DNA from: Burkholderia cenocepacia
Lineage (GTDB): Bacteria; Pseudomonadota; Gammaproteobacteria; Burkholderiales; Burkholderiaceae
Direction of reading: 5' to 3'
DNA: 64,000 bases
NCBI RefSeq assembly: GCF_900446215.1
Contig: NZ_UAQZ01000002.1
Location: 62,001 to 126,000 of the forward strand
A model generated the notes under the pieces. The model saw only the letters and a list, made by a program, of their open reading frames with translations, searched no databases and was not told the DNA's origin. The translations under genes and the position numbers were made by a program. The stretch's first letter is position 1, and every line of letters begins with the position of its first letter. Shown in pieces: positions 1 through 7,703 of the stretch.

Positions 1-450
1 TTCGGCGCGGAAGGCTTCATCGGCGTGCCGCCGTTCGTGATCGGTGCGCTCGCGGTCGGGATGATCTCGGGCGCCTATCAGGCAGAGGTCTATCGCGCGG
101 CGGTGCTCGCCGTGTCGAAAGGCGAGCTCGAGGCGGCGCGCTCGATCGGCATGCCGCGCAGCATGGTGCTGCGGCGCATCCTGGTTCCCCAGGTGCTGCG
201 CTTCGCGTTGCCCGGGATCGGCAACGTGTGGCAACTGAGCCTGAAGGATTCCGCACTGATCTCGGTCACCGGTCTTGCCGAGTTGCTCCGCACGAGCCAG
301 ATCGCGGCCAATTCGACGCACCAGTACTTCGTGTTCTTCGTCGCGGGCGGTGCGTTGTATCTGCTGATGACGGGCTTGTCGAACCGCGTGTTCAACCGGG
401 CGGAAGCGATCGTCGGCCGGTCGTTCCGCCGCAATTTCGCGCGCAACTGA
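1..450 (+). CDS. Polar amino-acid ABC transporter permease (HisQ-type), 5' end outside window
   Basis: Inner-membrane permease subunit of a polar amino-acid importer. The reading frame is open from the first base of the window, so the N-terminus lies upstream and about 149 residues are visible. The conserved EAA cytoplasmic loop that docks the ATPase is present (KGELEAARSIGMPRSMVLRRI), followed by PQVLRFALPGIGNVWQ and a final hydrophobic helix. It is followed 12 bp later by a second permease and then an ATPase, the usual HisQMP order. The substrate-binding protein is not in the window and probably lies upstream. Histidine or a related compound is a guess from the neighbouring lyase-fold gene and HutC-type regulator. 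Confidence 0.9.
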   Translation, partial: FGAEGFIGVPPFVIGALAVGMISGAYQAEVYRAAVLAVSKGELEAARSIGMPRSMVLRRILVPQVLRFALPGIGNVWQLSLKDSALISVTGLAELLRTSQIAANSTHQYFVFFVAGGALYLLMTGLSNRVFNRAEAIVGRSFRRNFARN

Positions 451-462
451 CGGAGAACGGGC

Positions 463-1209
463 ATGTCCATCGATTTCGCTTTTCTCGTCGATACGCTGCG
501 CCAGTTGCTCGCGGCCGTGCCGACCACGCTCGGCCTGTTCTTCGCGTCGCTCGTGCTCGGCGGCCTGCTGTCGCTCGTGATCGTCACGATGCGCGTATCG
601 CCGCGCTGGTTGCCGAACCGTTTCGCGCGTGCCTATATCCTCGTGTTTCGCGGCTCGCCGCTGCTGATCCAGATGTTCCTCGTGTATTACGGGCTCGGCC
701 AGTTCGGCGTGATCCGCGAGAGCTTCATGTGGCCGCTGCTGCGCGAGCCGTACGTTTGCGCGGTATTGTCGCTCGCGCTGTGCACGGCCGGCTACACGGC
801 CGAAATCCTGCGCGGCGGGCTGATGGCCGTGCCGATCGGGCAGATCGAGGCCGGCTATTCGATCGGCCTGTCGGGCTTCGCGCTGCTGCGGCGCGTGATC
901 GGCCCGATCGCGCTGCGCCAGTGTCTGCCCGCGTATTCGACCGAAGCCGTGCTGCTGGTCAAGTCGACCGCGCTGGCGAGCCTCGTCACCGTATGGGAAG
1001 TGACGGGCGTCGCGCAGCAGATCATCCAGCAAACCTACCGGACGACCGAAGTATTCGTCTGCGCGGCCGTCATCTATCTGGGCCTGAACTTCATCGTCGT
1101 GCGCCTGCTCGGCGCGCTCGAATGGCGGCTCTCGGGGCACCTGCGTGCGCCGAAGCCGTCCGGTGCGCCAGCCGCCGCGACCCGAAATGCCCGGCGCGTC
1201 GCGTCCTGA
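463..1209 (+). CDS. Polar amino-acid ABC transporter permease (HisM-type)
   Basis: Second inner-membrane permease subunit, 248 residues, normal length for the family. It has several hydrophobic helices, the early signature RGSPLLIQMFLVYYGLG, and an EAA-like loop near residues 120-150 (GGLMAVPIGQIEAGYSIGLSGF). It would form the heterodimeric channel with the preceding permease. The ATG follows a GGAGAA-type ribosome-binding site, and the gene lies 12 bp after the first permease and 27 bp before the ATPase, so one transcript is expected. The C-terminal tail is Ala/Arg-rich and probably cytoplasmic. Confidence 0.92.
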   Translation: MSIDFAFLVDTLRQLLAAVPTTLGLFFASLVLGGLLSLVIVTMRVSPRWLPNRFARAYILVFRGSPLLIQMFLVYYGLGQFGVIRESFMWPLLREPYVCAVLSLALCTAGYTAEILRGGLMAVPIGQIEAGYSIGLSGFALLRRVIGPIALRQCLPAYSTEAVLLVKSTALASLVTVWEVTGVAQQIIQQTYRTTEVFVCAAVIYLGLNFIVVRLLGALEWRLSGHLRAPKPSGAPAAATRNARRVAS

Positions 1210-1236
1210 GCGCGCCATTCCTTCCAGGAGAATCCG

Positions 1237-2028
1237 ATGAACACCGCTGCTCCCGTTGCGCTGTCGGTCAGAAACATCCACAAGTCGTTCGGCGATCATC
1301 ATGTGCTGAAGGGCATTTCGCTCGACGCGCACGAGGGCGACGTCATCTCGATCCTCGGCGCGAGCGGATCGGGCAAGAGTACGTTCCTGCGTTGCCTGAA
1401 CCTGCTCGAGACCCCCGATGACGGTTCCGTCGCCCTGGCCGGGGAGGAACTGGCGATGAAGCGCGCGCGCGACGGCAAGCTGCATCCGCGCGACCGGCGC
1501 CAGGTCGACCGGATCCGCTCGCAGCTCGGGATGGTGTTTCAGAACTTCAATCTGTGGTCCCACATGACGGTGCTCGACAACCTCGTCGAGGGGCCGCTGC
1601 GCGTGCAGAAGCGCAGTCGCGCAGAAGCGGTGGAGGAGGCCGAGGCGCTGCTGGCGCGCGTGGGCCTCGCGGACAAGCGTGGCTACTATCCCGCGCACCT
1701 GTCGGGCGGCCAGCAGCAGCGGGTCGCGATTGCACGCGCGCTCGCGATGCATCCGAAAGTGATGCTGTTCGACGAACCGACGTCGGCGCTGGACCCGGAA
1801 CTGGTGGGCGAGGTGCTGCGCGTGATGCGCTCGCTCGCGGAGGAGGGGCGCACGATGCTGGTCGTCACGCATGAAATGGGATTCGCGCGCCACGTGTCGA
1901 ATCGCGTGATGTTCCTGCATCAGGGCGAGGTCGATACGGACGGCACACCCGACGAAGTCTTCGGCGGCCAGACATCCGAGCGCTTCCGGCAATTCGTGTC
2001 GAGCCACCACGACCGCACCGCGAACTGA
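1237..2028 (+). CDS. Polar amino-acid ABC transporter ATP-binding protein (HisP-type)
   Basis: ATPase that powers the importer; 263 residues. Walker A is GASGSGKST near residue 40, the Q-loop lies in [10 protein letters not shown], the ABC signature is [15 protein letters not shown], Walker B is [14 protein letters not shown] and the switch His is in VVTHEMGFA. The insert between Walker A and the Q-loop ([19 protein letters not shown]) is typical of HisP/GlnQ/OccP-like ATPases. The start follows AGGAG. The next gene begins 7 bp after the stop, so the lyase-fold protein is very likely cotranscribed with the transporter. Confidence 0.94.
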   Translation: MNTAAPVALSVRNIHKSFGDHHVLKGISLDAHEGDVISILGASGSGKSTFLRCLNLLETPDDGSVALAGEELAMKRARDGKLHPRDRRQVDRIRSQLGMVFQNFNLWSHMTVLDNLVEGPLRVQKRSRAEAVEEAEALLARVGLADKRGYYPAHLSGGQQQRVAIARALAMHPKVMLFDEPTSALDPELVGEVLRVMRSLAEEGRTMLVVTHEMGFARHVSNRVMFLHQGEVDTDGTPDEVFGGQTSERFRQFVSSHHDRTAN

Positions 2029-2035
2029 GGCTGCC

Positions 2036-3529
2036 ATGACCGTATTCCGTGCGGCTCGGCCGCTTGACTGGCGGCAGGTTGCGGCGGTGGCGGCCGGCGC
2101 GCCGCTGGCGTTGGCCGACGATACGCGCGCGCGCGTCGTGGCCGCTCGCGAACTCGTCGACGAGATCGTCGCGCGCGGGATTCGCGCCTACGGCGTCAAT
2201 ACCGGCGTCGGTGCGCTGTGCGACGTGATCGTGTCGCCGGCGCAGCAGAGCACGCTGTCGCACAACATCCTGATGAGTCACGCGGTGGGCGTCGGCATGC
2301 CGCTCGGCGCAGCCGAAACCCGCGCGATCATCGCGGCCGCGATCAACAACTATGCGCACGGGCATTCGGGCGTCCGTCCCGATGTCGTCGAACAGCTCGT
2401 CGCGCTGCTCGAGCACGATTGCCTGCCGGAAGTGCCGGCGCACGGCTCGGTCGGGTACTTGACCCACATGGCGCATGTCGCGCTCGTGTGCGTCGGGCAC
2501 GGCCATGCGCGCCATCGCGGCGAACGCATGCGCGGCGACGAGGCGCTGCGGCGTATCGGCCGCGAACCGCTGGTGCTCGGCGCGAAGGAGGGGTTGAGCC
2601 TGGTCAACGGAACGCCGTGCGTCACGGGGCTGGCTGCGCTCGCGCTCGCCCGCGCCGAACGGTTGCTCGACTGGGCCGACTGGATCGCGGCGATGAGCTT
2701 CGAGAACCTGGGCGGGCAACTCGCCGCATTCGATCCGGCTTCGCTCGCGCTGCGGATTTCCCCCGGTATCGGGCAGGTCGGCGCCCGTGTGCGTGCGCTG
2801 CTGGCGGACAGCGGCATGCTTGCCGCGGCGAGCGGCCGGCATACGCAGGATCCGCTCAGCCTGCGCACGATTCCGCACGTGCATGGCGCGGCGCGCGACG
2901 TGTTCGACGTCACGGCGGAGGTCGTCGATCGCGAACTCGCATCCGTGACCGACAATCCGGTCGTGGCCGGCACGCGAGACGCGCCGGCCGTGCATTCGCA
3001 GGCGCACGCGGTCGGCGCCGGCATCGCGCTCGCGATGGACAGCCTCGCGGCGGCGATGGCGCAAGTCGCCGCGATCGCCGAGCGGCGTCTCGACCGGCTC
3101 GTGAATCCGCTCGTCAGCGGGCTGCCGGCGTTTCTTGCCGCGCCGGGCGGCAGCTGTTCGGGTTTCATGATCGCGCAGTACACGGCGGTCGCGCTGGTCG
3201 CGCAGAATCAGCGGCTTGCCGCGCCGGCGAGTCTCGACGGCGGCATCACGTCGGGGCTGCAGGAAGATCACCTGTGTCATGCGACGCCGGCCGCGCTGAA
3301 GGCGCTCGACATCATCGAGAATACGACCCGCGTGCTCGCGATCGAGCTATTGGCCGCCGCGCAGGCGTACGACCTGCAGCCGGGCGACACCGCGCGGGCC
3401 GCATCGACGGACGCGCTGTGGCGGCATGTACGCACGCGCGTGCCGGTCTATCGCGACGACCGGCCGCTCGCGGACGATATCGCGATCGCGGCCGGCATCG
3501 TCGCAGGCGTGCCGCCTTCGTTGCAGTGA
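2036..3529 (+). CDS. Histidine/aromatic ammonia-lyase family protein lacking the MIO tripeptide
   Basis: 497 residues across the whole HutH/PAL fold. Conserved active-site positions are present: Tyr52 in AYGVNTG, Asn191 in SLVNGTP, Arg277 in QDPLSLR, SVTDNPVV at 303-310 and Glu410 in QEDH. The stretch that normally reads GSVGASGDLAPLAH reads GSVGYLTHMAH at 137-147, so the Ala-Ser-Gly that cyclises into the electrophilic MIO group is absent. The usual N-F-H motif is replaced by SQAH. A classical MIO elimination is therefore not expected. The frame is intact, with no frameshift or stop. It lies 7 bp after the ABC ATPase and before a HutC-type regulator, so it probably acts on the transported substrate. 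It could be a binding protein, a MIO-independent lyase or another enzyme on this scaffold. Confidence 0.88.
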   Translation: MTVFRAARPLDWRQVAAVAAGAPLALADDTRARVVAARELVDEIVARGIRAYGVNTGVGALCDVIVSPAQQSTLSHNILMSHAVGVGMPLGAAETRAIIAAAINNYAHGHSGVRPDVVEQLVALLEHDCLPEVPAHGSVGYLTHMAHVALVCVGHGHARHRGERMRGDEALRRIGREPLVLGAKEGLSLVNGTPCVTGLAALALARAERLLDWADWIAAMSFENLGGQLAAFDPASLALRISPGIGQVGARVRALLADSGMLAAASGRHTQDPLSLRTIPHVHGAARDVFDVTAEVVDRELASVTDNPVVAGTRDAPAVHSQAHAVGAGIALAMDSLAAAMAQVAAIAERRLDRLVNPLVSGLPAFLAAPGGSCSGFMIAQYTAVALVAQNQRLAAPASLDGGITSGLQEDHLCHATPAALKALDIIENTTRVLAIELLAAAQAYDLQPGDTARAASTDALWRHVRTRVPVYRDDRPLADDIAIAAGIVAGVPPSLQ

Positions 3530-3579
3530 CGACAGGCGAGGACGGGCCGATTACCCAACATTCATTCGGTCGAGGGCGC

Positions 3580-4335
3580 ATGAGCGAAACGGAACGCAAG
3601 CTTTTCGCACGGCCGGCGCAGGCGTCGGCCGGCACCGTGCCGGCGCGGGCACTACCGGCCTATCAGCAGATCAAGCGCTACGTCGTCGAGCGGATCGCGA
3701 AGGGCGACTGGAAGCCCGGCGCCGCGATCCCGACCGAGGCCGAACTGGTCAAGGAATTCGGCGTGGCCCGGATGACGGTGTCGCGCGCGCTGCGCGAACT
3801 GACGGCCGAGCGCGTGCTGACCCGCATCCAGGGGGCCGGCACGTTCGTCGAGCGCCGGCATTACGAGTCGACGGTGCTGGAGATCCGCAACATCGCGGAC
3901 GAGATCGCCGAGCGCGGCCATCGGCACAGCGCGCGTGTGCTGCTGATCGAGCGCAGCGTCGAGCCGGACGCGATCGATGCGCTCGGACTGCGCGCCGGGC
4001 CCGTGTTTCATTCGCGTATCGTGCATTACGAGGAAGACGAGCCGATCCAGTTCGAGGATCGCTACGTCAATCCGGCCTTGTTTCCCGCGTATCTGGAACA
4101 GGACTTCACGCTCGAGACGCCGAATCATTACATGGTGCGACTCGCGCCGATCCAGCGGGCGGAGTTCCGGATCTACGCGGAGAAGCCCAACGCGCAGGTG
4201 CGTCGGCATCTCGTGATGGAAATCGGTGAACCGTGTTTGCTGCTACGACGCCGCACGTGGGTCGGCGAGCATGTCGCCACGTCGGTCAGGCTGTGGCATC
4301 CGGCGTCGCGGTTCCATCTGGCGGGCAAGATGTAG
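3580..4335 (+). CDS. GntR family regulator, HutC subfamily (UTRA domain)
   Basis: 251-residue repressor. An N-terminal winged helix lies at about residues 25-95, with the GntR pattern YQQIKRYVVERI, PTEAELVKEFGVARMTVSRALREL and RIQGAGTFV. It is followed by a UTRA effector-binding domain (VFHSRIVHYEEDEPIQFEDRYVNP; CLLLRRRTW). HutC proteins repress histidine utilisation and respond to urocanate. Here it probably controls the upstream transporter and lyase-fold gene, from which it is separated by 50 bp on the same strand. The ATG at 3580 is chosen because the domain begins shortly after it; a longer frame upstream only overlaps the preceding gene. The effector is not known from sequence. Confidence 0.9.
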   Translation: MSETERKLFARPAQASAGTVPARALPAYQQIKRYVVERIAKGDWKPGAAIPTEAELVKEFGVARMTVSRALRELTAERVLTRIQGAGTFVERRHYESTVLEIRNIADEIAERGHRHSARVLLIERSVEPDAIDALGLRAGPVFHSRIVHYEEDEPIQFEDRYVNPALFPAYLEQDFTLETPNHYMVRLAPIQRAEFRIYAEKPNAQVRRHLVMEIGEPCLLLRRRTWVGEHVATSVRLWHPASRFHLAGKM

Positions 4336-4569
4336 GGACGTGCGGCGGCCCTGGGCGGGGCGCACATTTGCCGCTGCGGCCGGCGCTGGCGATGTACCCG
4401 TATGGGTCGTGATGGCGCGATGTCGCACCTGCATCGAAAGGCGATACACTGCGCGGGTTCCCGATCCGGTCGGGAGCGTCGGGGAACCGGGCGACCGCAT
4501 CGCGGCACCCGCGCGGAGCATGCCACGGGCCCGGACTCATTCGAAAAAATCGAGAGAAAGAGAGGGCCC

Positions 4570-5142
4570 ATGCTGACACGTCTTCGTAACGGCATCCTTC
4601 GTGCACAGGACCTGCGCGAATCCGGAGCCGCTTCACCCACCCAGCGCCCGTCGATGGCGTGCGAACTGGTCGAGCTGAGCGCGAAGCGCGCGACGTGGCG
4701 CGTCCCCGTGCCGAATCAGGCGGACTGCTATCTGAAGGCCGAGCCGGGTGGACCCGAGCGGTTTGTCGTCCATATCGACGCGGAGACGTTCTATCGCCGC
4801 TGGCTCGAGACGAGCCCCACGTTCCCGAAACAGAATTCGCAGGATTGCGTACCGCGCCGGGCCATGTCGCTCGACAGCAAGTTCGCGGTAGCGGCCACCG
4901 CGTTCAGGGGCGGCCGCGACGCACCTGTGACGCTGCCGTCGGTCGGCTACTGGGCGGCGGCAAGCGGCTACGAGGTCGCGATGAGCGACGGCATAACGCG
5001 CACCTTCTGGCTGCTCGCCCATCGCGTGCGGTCGTTTCCCGTCAGCGTGGCCGACGCGAGCTGGGCGACGATACTGAACGGCATGGCCGGCATCGGCGTG
5101 GCGCCGATCGCGTTCAGCGAACTGTTCGCCCGGCGCGCATAA
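4570..5142 (+). CDS. Small protein of unknown function upstream of the retron-like unit
   Basis: 190 residues from an ATG preceded by a purine-rich AGAAAGAGAGGG. I do not recognise the family with confidence. There is no signal peptide or membrane helix; it looks like a soluble alpha/beta protein with VGYWAAASGYEVAMSDGITRTFWLLAHRV in the second half and a hydrophobic C-terminal stretch (GMAGIGVAPIAFSELF). The pattern is loosely reminiscent of proteins annotated as plasmid fertility-inhibition factors, but I could not check this. It lies on the same strand as the reverse transcriptase, with a separate promoter in between. It could be a retron accessory protein or an unrelated neighbour. Confidence 0.7.
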   Translation: MLTRLRNGILRAQDLRESGAASPTQRPSMACELVELSAKRATWRVPVPNQADCYLKAEPGGPERFVVHIDAETFYRRWLETSPTFPKQNSQDCVPRRAMSLDSKFAVAATAFRGGRDAPVTLPSVGYWAAASGYEVAMSDGITRTFWLLAHRVRSFPVSVADASWATILNGMAGIGVAPIAFSELFARRA

Positions 5143-5181
5143 GCGCGCCGCCGCCGCGCAGCGCGCATCGTCCGGCTCGAT

Positions 5182-5211
5182 TTGACACCTGGCGTCGCCG
5201 CCCATTAAAGT
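5182..5211 (+). promoter_or_regulatory. Sigma-70-like promoter of the retron-like leader
   Basis: A perfect TTGACA (5182-5187) is followed after 18 bp by TAAAGT (5206-5211), placing the start of transcription near 5218. This is about 180 bases before the reverse transcriptase start codon, leaving a long leader that holds several hairpins. It lies in the only intergenic space between the small unknown gene and the reverse transcriptase. Confidence 0.6.
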
Positions 5212-5217
5212 CGCGAC

Positions 5218-5395
5218 GCGGGGCGGTGGGTCAAGCACACGCCCGGAACAGGCAGCCGATGTTCCAGGACTACGGGGCTACCCCGTGGATCAGATCGATA
5301 CGCCGATGCGTCGCAAGTGCGCAAGTTGCGCGTTGCGCAACGACCGCTCTCGCAGCACCAGCCACGTTGGCTCATCGTCCCGCCTTCCTTTTCCC
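5218..5395 (+). ncRNA. Candidate msr-msd-like structured RNA ahead of the retron-type reverse transcriptase
   Basis: The leader holds four consecutive hairpins: GGAACA/TGTTCC at 5245-5250 and 5260-5265; an 8-bp stem with loop CTA at 5270-5288; a perfect 7-bp stem GTTGCGC/GCGCAAC with loop GTT at 5325-5341; and AGCCA/TGGCT with loop CGT at 5360-5372. Retron msr regions typically carry short stems with three-base loops and a branching G in an AGC context; AAGC occurs at 5233-5236, just before the first hairpin. I could not find convincing a1/a2 end repeats, so the boundaries and the msr/msd division are unknown. The role is inferred from position and structure only. Confidence 0.5.
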
Positions 5396-6745
5396 ATGCA
5401 CTCATCCCTGCGCGATACCACCCGCACGATTGCCGAGGCGATGCTCGCCGGTCCGCCCGAACGCGACGGCGTCGTCGCGCGGATGGCCGCCGTGCTCGGC
5501 GAGGCACAGCCGTGGGCGCCCGAATGCGCGGGCACCGCGCTCGCCCGCTTCGGCGCGGACTGGGCCGATACCGACACCGACGCGCTCGCGGCGCTCCTGG
5601 CCGAGGCGCCCGCGTTCGTGCGCGCATGGTATGGCGAGCGTCGGCCGGTGGTGATCCGCATCGTGCGGCGGCCGCTGGTCCAGCGACCGTTGCCGGCGCC
5701 GCTCGCGGGCTGCGATGTGCCGCAATGGCCGACGCCCGGCGATCTCGCCGGCTGGCTCGGGGTGAGCGCGCCGGAGCTCGACTGGCTGTCCGACCACTGG
5801 CGCGTCGACGCGCGCAGCGGCGCCACGCCGCTGCATCACTACACATACGTCGCGGTCGACAAGCGCAGCGGCGGGTGCCGCCTCGTCGAAATCCCGAAGG
5901 GGCGGCTGCGCGAAGCGCAGCGCCGCATCCTGCGCGGGCTGCTCGATCGCATCGCGCCGCATGGCGCGGTCCACGGTTTTCGCAAGGGGCACGGGATCGT
6001 GTCGTTCGCGACGCCGCATGCGGATCGCGATGTCGTCGTGCGTTTCGATCTCGCGGACTTCTTCGTGTCGGTGCGCGCCGCGCGCGTCCATGCGCTGTTC
6101 GCGACGCTCGGCTATCCGGCCGAAGTCGCGCGGATCCTCACCGGGCTCTGCACCAATCGCGTGCCGTCGGCGCGGCTGCTCGCGCCGGACCTGCGCGACC
6201 GGTTCGACTGGATCGGCCGTCAGCGCTATCGCGAACGGCATCTGCCGCAGGGCGCGCCGACGTCGCCGGCGCTCGCGAACCTGTGCGCGTTCCGGCTCGA
6301 CCTGCGGCTCGCCGCGCTCGCGCGTTCGGTCGATGCGACCTATACGCGCTATGCGGACGATCTCGCGTTTTCCGGCGGCGGCGCGCTTGCGCGCGACGTC
6401 GAGCGGCTGCAAGTCCGGGTCGCCGCGATCGCGCTCGAGGAAGGGTTCGCGCTGCAATTGCGCAAGACCCGCGTGATGCGGCGGGGCACGCGGCAGCAAC
6501 TGGCCGGCGTGGTCGTCAACCGGCATCCGAACCTGTCGCGCGACGCATTCGATCGACTGAAAGCGATCCTGACCAACTGCATCCGGCGCGGCCCGGCGTC
6601 GCAGAATCGCGATGCGCATCCGGATTTCCGTGCGCATCTGGCCGGGCGCGTCGCGCATGCGACGGCGCTGAATGCGGCGCGCGGCGCGAAGCTGCGCGCG
6701 CTGTTCGACCGGATCGTGTGGGACGCCGGCGGCGCGGGCCGCTGA
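5396..6745 (+). CDS. Retron-type reverse transcriptase with long N-terminal extension
   Basis: 449 residues. The reverse transcriptase core occupies roughly 145-390: GGCRLVEIPK (159-168), HGFRKGHGIV (193-202), FDLADFF (217-223), LPQGAPTSPALANL (283-296) and the catalytic RYADDLAF (318-325). Region AGVVVNRHPNLSRDAFDRL (370-388) corresponds to the retron segment that normally carries VTG, here LAG. The retron NAxxH motif is replaced by FATPH (204-208). The first ~140 residues form an extension like that of the large myxobacterial retron enzymes. There is no maturase or endonuclease domain, arguing against a group II intron. Retron enzymes make a branched RNA-DNA from the adjacent RNA and many act in phage defence. 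The ATG at 5396 has no clear ribosome-binding site; an upstream GTG at 5285 would run through the hairpins. Confidence 0.88.
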   Translation: MHSSLRDTTRTIAEAMLAGPPERDGVVARMAAVLGEAQPWAPECAGTALARFGADWADTDTDALAALLAEAPAFVRAWYGERRPVVIRIVRRPLVQRPLPAPLAGCDVPQWPTPGDLAGWLGVSAPELDWLSDHWRVDARSGATPLHHYTYVAVDKRSGGCRLVEIPKGRLREAQRRILRGLLDRIAPHGAVHGFRKGHGIVSFATPHADRDVVVRFDLADFFVSVRAARVHALFATLGYPAEVARILTGLCTNRVPSARLLAPDLRDRFDWIGRQRYRERHLPQGAPTSPALANLCAFRLDLRLAALARSVDATYTRYADDLAFSGGGALARDVERLQVRVAAIALEEGFALQLRKTRVMRRGTRQQLAGVVVNRHPNLSRDAFDRLKAILTNCIRRGPASQNRDAHPDFRAHLAGRVAHATALNAARGAKLRALFDRIVWDAGGAGR

Positions 6746-7070
6746 CCCGTCGGCCCGCGTCGGCGCCGGTCGGCAGACTTCTGCAACACGACGCCGCGCA
6801 CTGCTATCATTCGCGCCATGCCGCGCCCGTGCCAGGGGCGGCGAATCACTTGCCGCCGCCGTTCGCTTCATGCATGCGTACGCGGCGTGCCGCCCGTTGC
6901 CGGCTTGGTTCAAGCTGCCAGTGACGCACGACGTCGTTTAGTGCGCATCGCGCAAATCACGCCGGCTCAGGTGGACGATTCACCTATTTGACAGCCCCGA
7001 TCGGCGGAACTTCGTGGTAGGTTCGGCCATCGGAGCTTTTTGCAAAAACATGCCCAAAGAGGATGAATAC

Positions 7071-7400
7071 ATGACCCAGGCCCTGCAGGAACTCGAAGCA
7101 CAACTTCGGGACCTGAACATCAAGCTGTCAGAGGCGAAGCAGAAGGAGAAGCAAGCCGCGCTCGCGGCCTTCAAGGAACAGGTCGAGCTTTTGGGAATTT
7201 CGCAGCAGGAAGTGCTGAGCGCGCTCGGCTACATCGTCCAGCGCAAGCGCAAGGCGCCTGCCAAGTACTACGATCCGTCGACCGGCCGCTCGTGGTCGGG
7301 GCGCGGCCCGCGGCCGAAATGGCTCGAAGGCAAGGATCTCGAAGCGCTGGCGGTCGATCGCGAGGCCAAGACCTGGTGGCCCGGGGACGATCAGGGCTGA
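7071..7400 (+). CDS. H-NS family nucleoid-associated protein
   Basis: 109 residues. The N-terminal half is a charged coiled coil for dimerisation (ELEAQLRDLNIKLSEAKQKEKQ). The C-terminal half carries the H-NS DNA-binding motif in the form YYDPSTGRSWSGRGPRPKWL near residues 75-95. H-NS proteins bind and silence AT-rich, often acquired DNA. The ATG at 7071 gives the usual length; an upstream ATG at 7014 would add 19 residues that do not look conserved. A TTGACA lies at 6988-6993 without a clear partner hexamer. Its place directly after the reverse transcriptase suggests it travels with, or quiets, the accessory island. Confidence 0.88.
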   Translation: MTQALQELEAQLRDLNIKLSEAKQKEKQAALAAFKEQVELLGISQQEVLSALGYIVQRKRKAPAKYYDPSTGRSWSGRGPRPKWLEGKDLEALAVDREAKTWWPGDDQG

Positions 7401-7703
7401 AGCCCGGCGCGCCGCAAGGCGATCGGGCGCCGTCCGGTTCGCGCAGGCGGGCCGGCCGGCAATTCGCCGCCCGCCCGCCATCTTTCATTCGGTGTCCGGC
7501 CTGATCGCGACATCGCCGGCCTCGCCGCCGACACCGGATCGACGTTTTCCCTTTTCTTTTCTTTTCCTTTTCCCGCTCGTTGCCTCCGTTGTTGCCTCCG
7601 TTGCCCGCGCGCCGTCCGGCCAGCGCGGGCGCGACGCGCGTCCGCCGCCGTCGTTCGCCGGCACAGGCCTTAGAATGTCGCCGGACATTCGTGGCAGGAC
7701 ACC
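7401..7703. other. Intergenic stretch with a polypyrimidine tract
   Basis: About 300 bases with no gene I can support. It holds a strong polypyrimidine run at about 7549-7575 (repeats of CTTTT) and a directly repeated GTTGCCTCCGTT just after it. No strong hairpin precedes the T-rich run, so I do not call it a terminator. Confidence 0.5.

Noticed and set aside
2350-3183. Long antisense frames inside the lyase-fold gene
   Set aside because: Shadow frames of the real gene; the sense frame keeps conserved lyase residues throughout.
5396-6745. Reverse transcriptase as a group II intron or diversity-generating element
   Set aside because: No maturase or endonuclease domain, no intron RNA domains around it, and no template/variable repeat pair nearby. 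The retron features fit better.
7549-7603. Polypyrimidine run as a terminator, and the repeated GTTGCCTCCGTT as a repeat element
   Set aside because: No stable hairpin precedes the run, and the tandem repeat is a single short duplication.
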